DNA from: Coemansia sp. RSA 922
Taxonomy: Eukaryota > Kickxellomycota > Kickxellomycetes > Kickxellales > Kickxellaceae
Direction: 5' to 3'
Length of the DNA: 13,358 nucleotides
Assembly: GCA_027577415.1 (NCBI GenBank)
Contig: JANBQS010000695.1
Coordinates: forward strand, 1-13,358
Shown here: positions 1-6,831 of the stretch, in pieces
Numbering within the stretch: position 1 is the first letter of the stretch
How the letters are laid out: every line of letters starts with the position of its first letter
Position numbers and translations under genes: made by a program
Notes under the pieces: generated by a model
The model's database searches: none
What the model saw: the letters and a program-made list of their open reading frames with translations, nothing else
What the model was told of the DNA's origin: nothing

Positions 1-760
1 GAATAGTCAGTCGAGTGTTGCTATCAAGCCCCTGAATAACCTCAATACCATTGTGGCTGAGATACAGCTCCTCAAGCACCACCAGGTCCTCCAATCCCTC
101 AAGCGTGACAATGCGGTTACTCTGAATACTGAGCACTCGTAGCCTCGTCAGCTTTCCAAGCCCCTCGAGCTTTGTAATCTTATTCTTACCCAAATACAGC
201 TGCTCCAACGCCACTAATTCGTCCAGTCCTTCGATACGGCGGATTCGGTTAGCCCCAAGCTCCAAGTTGGTCAGCATACGCAGTGTGCTCAGGTTCTCGA
301 TACGCTGGATCTTATTACTGACGAAAAACAGCTCACTCAGCTGAGTCAACATGCCCACATTCTCTATCCGTCTAATCTTGTTAAATGACAGGTCAAGTGA
401 CGTCAGCTGCGTCAGTTGCTCCAAGCCCTCGTCGACGCGTTTCAGTCGGTTGTCGTAAAAGTCCACTTCCAGTAACGTCGTTAGAGAGGATAGTGGTCGC
501 AGGTCCTTTATTAGGTTTTGACGGCAGCCAAAGTACTCCAACGCTCTGAACCGCTCTAGTCCGAGTCCAGCGAGCGAGTCTAAGCGTGAGTGCATTAGTT
601 CAATGCGAGTCTCCGTATCAGGGTACTCGCTCAATACGTCTTGCTGGTCGTCAACGATTTCATTAACCTCGGTCTCGCTTTCAGAACCAGACGCATCCTC
701 TTCCTCATTCTCCTTGGGGCGGCAAAGTGTCTCGCCCTCGACAATAGTTTGTTCAGGCAT
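1..760 (-). CDS. SDS22: Protein phosphatase 1 regulatory subunit SDS22 (partial, 3' end outside window)
   Basis: The first 253 codons are visible, starting from the ATG at 760; the C-terminus lies beyond base 1. Residues 1-50 are an acidic, Ser/Glu-rich tail. From about residue 51 there is an unbroken series of about 22-residue leucine-rich repeats of the SDS22 subtype (L-x-x-L-x-L-x-x-N-x-I-x-x-I-E-x-L). Examples are LTSLDLSFNKIRRIENV (119-135), LTNLELGANRIRRIEGL (163-179) and LEQLYLGKNKITKLEGL (185-201). SDS22 binds the PP1 catalytic subunit, mainly in the nucleus, and controls its assembly and its mitotic activity. The length read so far fits a 330-350 residue protein, so about 80-90 residues, including the C-terminal cap, should lie outside. 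It shares a 194-bp divergent promoter with CEG1. The family call is firm; the exact gene name rests on repeat subtype and acidic N-terminus. Confidence 0.93.
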   Translation of the reverse strand, partial: MPEQTIVEGETLCRPKENEEEDASGSESETEVNEIVDDQQDVLSEYPDTETRIELMHSRLDSLAGLGLERFRALEYFGCRQNLIKDLRPLSSLTTLLEVDFYDNRLKRVDEGLEQLTQLTSLDLSFNKIRRIENVGMLTQLSELFFVSNKIQRIENLSTLRMLTNLELGANRIRRIEGLDELVALEQLYLGKNKITKLEGLGKLTRLRVLSIQSNRIVTLEGLEDLVVLEELYLSHNGIEVIQGLDSNTRLTI

Positions 761-954
761 TTAGTTGGGATTTAAATATAGAGTATGATTATTAGAAAAT
801 GAAACACAAAAAAAGTGTCATCACTTTTTTTTTTTGTGTGTTACTTGATCCACCCGTATCGGATCAGGGTTAAATCTCTACTAGACAAGAAAAATTAAAC
901 ACCACCGCTTTGTTCAATTTCTTTGTATTCTTTACATCTTTTAATTGCTATTCT
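761..954. promoter_or_regulatory. Divergent promoter between SDS22 and CEG1
   Basis: The 194 bp between the two opposed ATGs must hold both promoters. It contains an A/T-rich inverted repeat (804-839): ACAC-A7-GTG, a 4-base loop, then CAC-T11-GTGT. The T11 tract is a typical fungal nucleosome-excluding element. ATTTAAATATAGAG at 770-783 is the only TATA-like stretch near SDS22. No promoter was measured; this is inferred from gene layout and composition. Confidence 0.6.
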
Positions 955-2076
955 ATGGCGGGCGACATTCCGACAATCCCCGGCGAACTCGTTCCACAAC
1001 ATGCTCGCCAGGCATTGCAGAAGCTAGTTGGCGAGCTAACTGGTACAAATCGCCCGACATTTCCGGGTTCACAGCCAGTATCCTTCACAAAGTCTGCGAG
1101 TATTCCCGAACTACTAGGGTCAAACTACCTCGTATGTGAAAAGTCCGATGGCGTGCGAGTCCTAGTTCTAATGCTCGTTGCGGAGGGCCGCCCACAGACT
1201 TTTTTCATAACACGCAAGAACGAGTACTATTTTGCGCCAAACTGCGCCTTTCCCACTCCCGATACCGATCCACAAAGGCCGAGCAAGTTCCACCACCATA
1301 CGCTTATCGACGCTGAGCTGGTTATAGATATAGACAAAAATGGTCGCGCTGAGCGCAAACTCTTGGGATTTGACGCACTGGTAGTCAACGGCTGTAACTC
1401 TATGAGTTTTATCTTTGAAAAGCGACTCGGATACCTGCGAGACCATGTATTTAAGCCATTCGAAAGAATGTGTCACTATATGACTCGCGAACAACGCCAG
1501 CGAGTGCCAATCTCCGTAGAGATGAAGATATTTGAGCGCAGTTACGGTGTAGCCAAAGTCCAATACCAGACTATTCCGCGGCTATTGCACAAATCAGACG
1601 GCCTGATATTTACCTCTGTACTTTCGCCGTATACGCCGGGTACTTGCGAAAAGATTATAAAGTGGAAACCCGCCAGCGAAAACTCTATTGATTTCAAGCT
1701 TCACGTAGTCGATGCCAACTCACTCGACGTCCGTTTGCTCGCCTGGCAAGGCGGCAATACTTATGCCGAGTTTGCTCGCCTAGCCATACGCCCCAGCGAC
1801 TTTAATAATGGCGCTTTGGCTGGAATACGTAGTGTTCATGATCTCGAGGGACGTATTGGCGAGACCGTCTATGACCCAGAGTATGCTCCTCCTGCTCAAT
1901 GGCGGTTCATGCGATTCCGCGACGATAAGCCACATGGTAACCATATTAGCATTGTGCATAAGATTATAGAGAGCATGGGCGACAACATGGAGTTGCCTGA
2001 ACTGATAGACAGCATGGTTGCGGTTCGTACTGCATGGAAGGAGCGCGAGGCAGCAGCAGCGGCAGCCAAGCCATAA
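955..2076 (+). CDS. CEG1: mRNA-capping enzyme guanylyltransferase (alpha subunit)
   Basis: This 373-residue nuclear enzyme transfers GMP to the 5'-diphosphate end of nascent mRNA through a covalent lysyl-GMP intermediate. All nucleotidyltransferase motifs are visible: motif I EKSDGVR with nucleophile Lys63, motif III LIDAELV (117-123), IIIa LGFDALVVNG (137-146), IV SDGLIFT (214-220), V IIKWKP (234-239) and VI WRFMRFRDDKPHGN (316-329) in the OB-fold lid. There is no RNA triphosphatase domain, as expected for fungi, where that is a separate protein; animals and plants fuse the two. It is shorter than yeast Ceg1 (about 459 aa) and ends in an alanine-rich tail. I chose the ATG at 955. The frame stays open upstream to a TTG at 910, but that stretch has no ATG and encodes a Phe-rich peptide unlike the family. 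HRQ1 follows 83 bp downstream on the same strand. Confidence 0.95.
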   Translation: MAGDIPTIPGELVPQHARQALQKLVGELTGTNRPTFPGSQPVSFTKSASIPELLGSNYLVCEKSDGVRVLVLMLVAEGRPQTFFITRKNEYYFAPNCAFPTPDTDPQRPSKFHHHTLIDAELVIDIDKNGRAERKLLGFDALVVNGCNSMSFIFEKRLGYLRDHVFKPFERMCHYMTREQRQRVPISVEMKIFERSYGVAKVQYQTIPRLLHKSDGLIFTSVLSPYTPGTCEKIIKWKPASENSIDFKLHVVDANSLDVRLLAWQGGNTYAEFARLAIRPSDFNNGALAGIRSVHDLEGRIGETVYDPEYAPPAQWRFMRFRDDKPHGNHISIVHKIIESMGDNMELPELIDSMVAVRTAWKEREAAAAAAKP

Positions 2077-2159
2077 CAAGTGTTTTTATTTAACAAGCAA
2101 TTTATTCAGTTTACTCATACACAACATAAACTCTCAATATCTTTAAATATTTATTATTA
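2077..2159 (+). promoter_or_regulatory. Very short CEG1-HRQ1 spacer
   Basis: These 83 bases must contain both the 3' end signals of CEG1 and the promoter and leader of HRQ1, unless HRQ1 transcription starts inside CEG1. The spacer is AT-rich, with T-runs and TTTAAATATTTATTATTA just before the HRQ1 ATG. No canonical AATAAA is present on the coding strand. Confidence 0.5.
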
Positions 2160-5084
2160 ATGGATGCTCTGTTACTGCCGCTGCGTGGCCGGTTCAAGGC
2201 GTTTGCTACAGTCTGCGTGTTTATCGCGCTTAAAACGGGCGACGACTGCGGATCTAATTGCCCAATAAAAGTGCAAATAATATTGCAAAGCGTACCGACA
2301 CTAACTGCCGATGACATTGCAGTGTTTAGCGGCGTGCTGGGCTCACACGTACTACGGCTGTTCTGGGACGTTGATCAGGCTTTTAATGACAACAACACGG
2401 ACCTAGAAGGAGCCAATAGTCAACAACTGCTGTATGCTAGCCTACAGCTCCCACGCCAATCAGAGCAACTGGCGCCTATTAAAGCAGATCAGCGACCAGC
2501 CAAGCGACAACGTCGCTCACAGGTAGCCTCGGCGGTAATTGCTGATCCAGTACGCCAGATCACAGCTCTGATATCGTTATTTGACACCCGCCTTGATACA
2601 CTTTTTGACGAGACCACTTGTTGTCAGAGCCTACTGGCGAGGCTTGCAAGCGAGAATATGCCGCGACAAACACCAACTGACACTATGACCGAGCTGTCGA
2701 TGGACGATATAGTGGCCAAATTGCAGCGCCAGTCGTTTTACTGCGGCCAAATAATTGACTCTGCCAGCATAGTCGAGCCAGCCGTCGAGGCACAGTACGC
2801 CACTCTCCTTGAACACAGCAAGGTAGACAGCAGCATATGGACGGCGTTGCGAGAGACACGGGGCATAGAGCAGCTGTACTCGCACCAGGCACAGGCAATC
2901 GACTGTATTATGCAAGGCCACGACATTGTAGTGAGCACGGCAACAGCCAGTGGCAAATCTGTAGTCTATCAACTGCCCATTCTCGATTTGCTTTTGCGCG
3001 ACCCACAGGCACGCATTCTTATCATATACCCGACCAAGGCGTTAGCTCAGGACCAGCTCGCCTCGCTCAAAGAGCTGATTTTGCAAATACCAGCGCTGCG
3101 ACATGTGCTAGTCAGCACATTGGATGGAGATACGCCGTCGGCTTTAAACTCGGCAAAGGATCGGAACCAGCGAACAGCCATCCGCCAGAGCGCTTCTGTT
3201 ATCCTGACTAATCCCGATACGCTTCACGTAGCTATGCTGCCGGGTGTTGCGCAGTGGCAGACATTCTGGGCGTGCTTGCGGATGGTCATCATTGATGAGC
3301 TTCACGTCTACCAGGGTCGACTCGGTCAGCATGTGGCTCACATTTTATCTCGCCTGCAACGGCTTTCCTCTCAGTTCCAGTTCGTTGCTTGCAGCGCTAC
3401 GACCAGCAACCCACAAGCACATATGCAAGAGCTTACGCACCGACCCGACATCAAGGTTATTAGTACTGACAGCTCTCCACGTGGTGCGCGTCATCTAGTG
3501 CTGTGGGACTCGCTGCCCAAAGCAGGTCGATTAGCGACATTTACTTTTAGCGACACGGCCTATATCGCGGGCTACCTTTTGCGCTGCAACAAGCGCGCGA
3601 TAGTGTTCTGCAAAACACGGCAGGCTTGCGAGCTGATTCAGCGCGAGATCGCCGACTATTTGAGCACATCAGCCGAGTTGCGGTCACTCCGCTCGCAAGT
3701 GATGAGCTATCGCGGGGGATACACGCCTCACGAGCGACGCGAGATCGAAGCCGCCATGTTCAGTGGCCGGACGCGTATGGTTGTCGCTACCAGTGCTCTA
3801 GAGCTTGGCATCGACGTTGGATCGCTTGACGCAGTGATCATGGTTGGCATACCCATTACAACCGCTAGCCTGTGGCAGCAGGCTGGTCGTGCTGGCCGTC
3901 GCAGCCAAACTGCGCTGGCTCTAGTAATTGCCACTGGTACGCCTGTAGATCGCCATGCCGTAGCTTCAGCTGATAACTTGCGGGCTGTATTTGACCGCTG
4001 CTTTGCTCCAGCTGAAATTACTACTGACGTTGCTATTTCCACAGCACATCTACAGTGTGCAGCATTCGAGCGCCCTATCGATGCTGAGGGAGTCGACTCT
4101 AGATTTGTTAGCGAGATCTGCAATCCCAGCGAGGAATTAGTTCGCAATCGGCTGACATGGGACGCTGCGACTCTGCGGTGGGCGTGTCCTATGAGTTGTA
4201 AGCCGTGGCCAGCAGCCAAAGTCTCTATTCGATCGACTCGGCCGACTAACGAGGATGATTGCTGGCAAGTAGTGGTTATTTCTAATAGTAGTAACCAGAA
4301 AAGTGTTGGGCGTCGAGTACTCGAGGAAATGGAAGCAGCACGAGCTTTGTTTGCACTATATGAAGGTGGCATATTTCTGCACCGCGGCCAGACCTACTCG
4401 ATTGAACTGGTCGATCCAGATACACGCACAGCGCTCGTCACCCATGCCAATGTGTCGTGGCACACTGCAAAGCGCGACTACACTGATGTTGTCCCTGCAT
4501 TGGCACTAGCGTCGTCACAGCCCTGGCCACACGTCCAATACATATATGGCGATGTTGAGATTGCCACAACGGGTATTGGCTACCGACGTATTGACTCGCG
4601 CACACGCAAAGTAGTCGAAACTGTCGACCGCGCATCGCCACGCCTGTCTACAAAGTCGCGGGGCGTGTGGATAGAAATACCTGTCGATGTTTCTCGCAAG
4701 CTTACGCAAAGTAGCTATTCTGTCGAGGCGAGCATCCACGGCGCACAGCATGCGTTATTGACTGCCATTTGCAGCGTCATGGGTTGTGCATCTAATCAAT
4801 TTTCTACAGAGTGCGTTGGCCAGGAGTTGCCTAACCGCCGCTCGAAACCACTGTGCCTGGTGGTGTTTGAGCTGTCGCCAGCAGACAACGCCAAAGAAAG
4901 CCATCTGTTACGTTCTGTACTTAAGTCCCGCGACATTGTAGAGCTGGCGCTCCGCTGTGTTTCTTCATGTGCTTGTAACGACGGCTGTACAAGTTGTGTG
5001 CATCTCACTGTGGGCTGCCGGGAGCAAAACCAAAGTATTGACCGTGCTGGTGCACAGCTGATATTACAATGGTTGACAAACTAG
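2160..5084 (+). CDS. HRQ1: Hrq1-type RecQ4-like 3'-5' DNA helicase
   Basis: A 974-residue superfamily 2 helicase of the Hrq1/MrfA group, which acts in interstrand crosslink repair and telomere maintenance in yeasts. Visible motifs are: Q-like LYSHQAQAI (239-247), Walker A TATASGKS (260-267), Ia YPTKALAQDQL (290-300), Ib TNPDTLH (350-356), DExH box DELH (379-382), III CSATT (411-415), IV IVFCKTRQACEL (481-492), V VVATSALELGIDVG (541-554) and VI QQAGRAGRR (573-581). The C-terminal DUF1998-like zinc site is C937, C939, C943, C946 and C953, followed by the typical EQNQSIDRAGAQLIL tail. The first 75 residues resemble the conserved N-terminal 'FxxLxxxYxF' region of fungal and plant Hrq1. KRQRRS (115-120) is a possible nuclear localisation signal. 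The length is close to yeast Hrq1 (about 1077 aa). The start is the first ATG in frame. It converges with the next gene over 56 bp. Confidence 0.93.
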   Translation: MDALLLPLRGRFKAFATVCVFIALKTGDDCGSNCPIKVQIILQSVPTLTADDIAVFSGVLGSHVLRLFWDVDQAFNDNNTDLEGANSQQLLYASLQLPRQSEQLAPIKADQRPAKRQRRSQVASAVIADPVRQITALISLFDTRLDTLFDETTCCQSLLARLASENMPRQTPTDTMTELSMDDIVAKLQRQSFYCGQIIDSASIVEPAVEAQYATLLEHSKVDSSIWTALRETRGIEQLYSHQAQAIDCIMQGHDIVVSTATASGKSVVYQLPILDLLLRDPQARILIIYPTKALAQDQLASLKELILQIPALRHVLVSTLDGDTPSALNSAKDRNQRTAIRQSASVILTNPDTLHVAMLPGVAQWQTFWACLRMVIIDELHVYQGRLGQHVAHILSRLQRLSSQFQFVACSATTSNPQAHMQELTHRPDIKVISTDSSPRGARHLVLWDSLPKAGRLATFTFSDTAYIAGYLLRCNKRAIVFCKTRQACELIQREIADYLSTSAELRSLRSQVMSYRGGYTPHERREIEAAMFSGRTRMVVATSALELGIDVGSLDAVIMVGIPITTASLWQQAGRAGRRSQTALALVIATGTPVDRHAVASADNLRAVFDRCFAPAEITTDVAISTAHLQCAAFERPIDAEGVDSRFVSEICNPSEELVRNRLTWDAATLRWACPMSCKPWPAAKVSIRSTRPTNEDDCWQVVVISNSSNQKSVGRRVLEEMEAARALFALYEGGIFLHRGQTYSIELVDPDTRTALVTHANVSWHTAKRDYTDVVPALALASSQPWPHVQYIYGDVEIATTGIGYRRIDSRTRKVVETVDRASPRLSTKSRGVWIEIPVDVSRKLTQSSYSVEASIHGAQHALLTAICSVMGCASNQFSTECVGQELPNRRSKPLCLVVFELSPADNAKESHLLRSVLKSRDIVELALRCVSSCACNDGCTSCVHLTVGCREQNQSIDRAGAQLILQWLTN

Positions 5085-5116
5085 ATATTATTACGAAAAA
5101 AAATAGCTTGCTAGTT

Positions 5117-5134
5117 TAATAATAATAATAATAA
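5117..5134. repeat. (TAA)6 microsatellite
   Basis: Six perfect TAA units lie in the 56-bp spacer between the convergent HRQ1 and 5141-5587 genes. The array runs into AATAAA (5130-5135), a canonical poly(A) signal on the plus strand 46 bases after the HRQ1 stop, so the repeat probably forms part of the HRQ1 3' processing region. Confidence 0.85.
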
Positions 5135-5140
5135 AAAGTA

Positions 5141-5587
5141 CTACAAAATTGTGCATCTACGGATAGCATTAAAATTGTAATCCTTTTGGCGTTCTGGAGC
5201 AGACTTTTTAGCCGTGGCCTGTCCCCCTCCCTTTGAAGCTTCGGGGCCAATTTCCTTCATTCCAGGTAAGGCTTCCAGCACGGCGACAAATTCTTCAATA
5301 TCCAATACTTCCAAATGTGCCTTGAATTTACCGTCGTGGAAAAACAAAATTCCACAGGGTGAGCCTTTTGAAACGTACTTTAAATGGAAAGCTATATTAT
5401 CCGACCTGAACCAAGCGCAGTTGTACTCTTTCTTGAGCGCCTCACATACCATTGGTCCGATGATCTGTGTAAACAAGTGTAACGTTAATGGTTTAGGTGA
5501 AAAATAAAAGTATACTCCATTTTTATTCTCCTTCTGAAACTCTTCGCACTTGGCGAGAGTATCAGTTTGATCGACTACGAACATCAT
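5141..5587 (-). CDS. Thioredoxin-like protein without CXXC, with C-terminal CaaX box (paralog A)
   Basis: 148 residues from the ATG at 5587; a second ATG follows immediately at 5584. I recognise no named family. Residues about 22-107 have the strand/helix rhythm of thioredoxin: a hydrophobic strand GVYFYFS (24-30), a helix with FTQIIGP (39-45), strand NCAWF, then SPCGILFFHDGK (76-87), which matches the cis-Pro strand and beta-hairpin of thioredoxin (xPTLxxFxxGx). The CXXC site is replaced by non-cysteine residues after SPKP (30-33), so disulfide redox chemistry is unlikely. After a Gly/Lys linker the protein ends YNFNAIRRCTIL. Cys145 sits in a CaaX box whose last residue, Leu, predicts geranylgeranylation, with two Arg beside it as in small GTPases. 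It is homologous to the next minus-strand gene (paralog B). The frame continues upstream only through an AT-rich leader to a TTG, which I reject as a start. Prenylation and fold are inferences. Confidence 0.8.
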   Translation of the reverse strand: MMFVVDQTDTLAKCEEFQKENKNGVYFYFSPKPLTLHLFTQIIGPMVCEALKKEYNCAWFRSDNIAFHLKYVSKGSPCGILFFHDGKFKAHLEVLDIEEFVAVLEALPGMKEIGPEASKGGGQATAKKSAPERQKDYNFNAIRRCTIL

Positions 5588-5928
5588 CTTGGAAAAAAAA
5601 GAAGAAAAATATAAATAAATATAAATAAATAAAAAGTTGAGCAAAAAAAATAAGACAAGGAGGAATAGAAAAAAATTATAGTGGAATCATTCCTCCCATG
5701 TGGCATTCCCTCCTCCTTTTTTTGGTGCTGCAAGCTGGTGAAAAAGTGTAAAGAACCCTTTATAAAAAGGGATCTTTTAAAAAGAGTTCTTTGTTTTAAA
5801 AGCAAGTTCAAAGGCCTACTACTATAAAAAAAAAAAAGAAATTCCAAGCCAGCTGTTATTTTTATGTTGAGCCAAGGCTTCAATACGCAAGGTGTGTGTG
5901 TGAGAGAGAAATATACGAGTTTAGAGTA
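5588..5928 (-). promoter_or_regulatory. Intergenic region upstream of paralog A (and 3' of paralog B), rich in inverted repeats
   Basis: 341 bases without a gene. Near the start codon, (AAAT)-type repeats and GAAAAATATAAAT (5604-5616) form the leader. Further up are GGAGGAAT/ATTCCTCC inverted arms (5659-5666 and 5689-5696), enclosing the palindrome GGAATCATTCC (5683-5693). AAAAAGTGT lies at 5741-5749. A nested palindrome at 5750-5792 contains a TATAAA on the minus strand (5759-5764), the best TATA-box candidate, about 172 bp upstream of the start. A GT/GA run is at 5891-5908. Functions are inferred from position only. Confidence 0.5.
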
Positions 5929-6414
5929 CTACAAGATCGTACATAACGAAAAATTGTAATTCTTATGTTGCTCATTAAGCTTTGCTTTCTTGGCCCTTTC
6001 GGCAGCAGCCGCGGCAGCAGCAGCAGCATCAGCCTTCGCCTTTGCTTTAGCTCGAGCTACGGATAGTTCATCCATAGTATGTAATTTGTCAATCGTCTTT
6101 TTAAACAACTCTTCGTTAAACGTAGTATTCACATCTCGGCATTCTGCCTGATGGTAAAACAGAATGCCAATAGCCACATCTTCTAGTATTTTGCCCTTGT
6201 GAAAATTTAATTCCTTGCAATCATAGTATACACACTGGTATCCCTTATCCATATGCGCGTATTTCAATAGTGGTTTGATCTCTTCGCTAAATTGAAATAG
6301 TGGTACCATGTCAGAGTTGTAAAAGAAGAAAACAATGTTGGGGAAAGTCAACAAGGTCACTTTGCACTGAACAATGGACTCCATTTTTGGCGGAAGAAGA
6401 TACATTAAAGACAT
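5929..6414 (-). CDS. Thioredoxin-like protein without CXXC, with C-terminal CaaX box (paralog B)
   Basis: 161 residues from the ATG at 6414; other in-frame ATGs at 6405 and 6384 would give 158 or 151 residues. I prefer 6414 because it gives an N-terminal length similar to paralog A. The core aligns with paralog A with a single one-residue gap: IVFFF against GVYFY, FxxxIxP, a shared cysteine (Cys61 here, Cys57 in A), then FH and GILFYH (83-88) at identical spacing. There is no CXXC, and the cis-Pro position is also lost (EDVAIGILF). After the core comes a Lys/Ala-rich stretch with nine consecutive alanines (130-138), predicted to be a long helix. The protein ends KNYNFSLCTIL: the same YNF and the same CTIL CaaX box (Cys158, geranylgeranyl type) as paralog A. 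It probably arose by tandem duplication. Molecular function is unknown; a membrane-anchored adaptor is a guess. Confidence 0.78.
   Translation of the reverse strand: MSLMYLLPPKMESIVQCKVTLLTFPNIVFFFYNSDMVPLFQFSEEIKPLLKYAHMDKGYQCVYYDCKELNFHKGKILEDVAIGILFYHQAECRDVNTTFNEELFKKTIDKLHTMDELSVARAKAKAKADAAAAAAAAAERAKKAKLNEQHKNYNFSLCTIL
6001..6027 (-). repeat. Alanine-codon repeat in paralog B
   Basis: Nine consecutive alanine codons (mixed GCT, GCC, GCG) encode residues 130-138 of paralog B, between the thioredoxin-like core and the CaaX tail. The mixed codons suggest the tract is selected as protein rather than being a recent pure triplet slippage. Paralog A lacks it. Confidence 0.85.
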
Positions 6415-6831
6415 ACTCGTATTAGTAAATTTTTTGTTTCCACGAGCAAAGAACAGGATACCGAGAAGAAGAAAATAAAAAAAAGGGTGATGGATATATC
6501 TAAATATGAGAGCTAAGGAAAGAAGAAGAAGAGGAGAGGGGTGGGGTGCAAGTGGCTTCTTGCTCGCTTTGAACAAGAGGGAAGGGGAGGGAAGGGAGTG
6601 ACTTGGGAGATTTAGCTTCTTTTGGATAAAGACATCCCACGTGTGTTTCTTTTAGGAAAAGAAACAATGGGGGAAAAAAGGCAATCAAAAGAAGCAAACC
6701 AAAAAAAACCAATAGCGACAACCCCTCCAAACATACATAGACATGGAATAAAAGAATTCTGATTTAATAGTGTTGATTTATTGGTACACATTGAGAAATA
6801 ACACTAGACCACTTCTGGCTCGTCAACTAGT
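6415..6831 (-). promoter_or_regulatory. Purine-rich intergenic region upstream of paralog B with G-quadruplex motif and hairpins
   Basis: 417 bases with no gene. The plus strand has two long purine runs, 6515-6541 and 6575-6598. The second contains four G-runs at 6579-6581, 6584-6587, 6589-6591 and 6594-6596 with loops of 2, 1 and 2 bases, a classical G-quadruplex motif. A CACGTG E-box lies at 6638-6643, immediately followed by a perfect 10-bp hairpin (6644-6653 and 6657-6666, loop AGG). Outer arms GCTTCTTTT/AAAAGAAGC (6615-6623 and 6687-6695) surround both. I saw no good TATA box. The part next to 6832 is the 3' region of the AA9 gene. Confidence 0.55.
6777..6782 (-). terminator. Poly(A) signal for the AA9 gene
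   Basis: TTTATT on the plus strand reads AATAAA on the minus strand, about 50 bases after the AA9 stop codon. This is the expected distance for a fungal polyadenylation signal. Inferred from sequence only. Confidence 0.45.

Noticed and set aside
799..873. Short ORF of 24 codons between SDS22 and CEG1
   Set aside because: It includes the A and T homopolymers of the inverted repeat and is probably upstream of the CEG1 transcription start; no evidence of translation.
910..954. N-terminal extension of CEG1 from an upstream in-frame codon
   Set aside because: The codon at 910 is TTG, there is no ATG before 955, and the extra residues are Phe-rich leader sequence unlike any guanylyltransferase.
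3728..4372. 214-codon open frame antisense to HRQ1
   Set aside because: It lies fully inside conserved helicase motifs V-VI and beyond; its composition follows from the codon bias of the sense gene, and it has no recognisable domain.
5683..5693. Heat-shock element in the paralog A promoter
   Set aside because: GAA and TTC are separated by three bases; heat-shock elements require two, and no third unit is present.
5584..5883. Phe/Ser-rich open frame upstream of paralog A
   Set aside because: Composition is that of A/T-rich promoter DNA; it overlaps the palindromes and TATA candidate and has no coding signature.
6415..6576. Extension of paralog B to a TTG at 6576 with a hydrophobic N-terminus
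   Set aside because: Non-ATG start; the hydrophobic residues come from a polypurine tract read on the other strand; paralog A has no counterpart.
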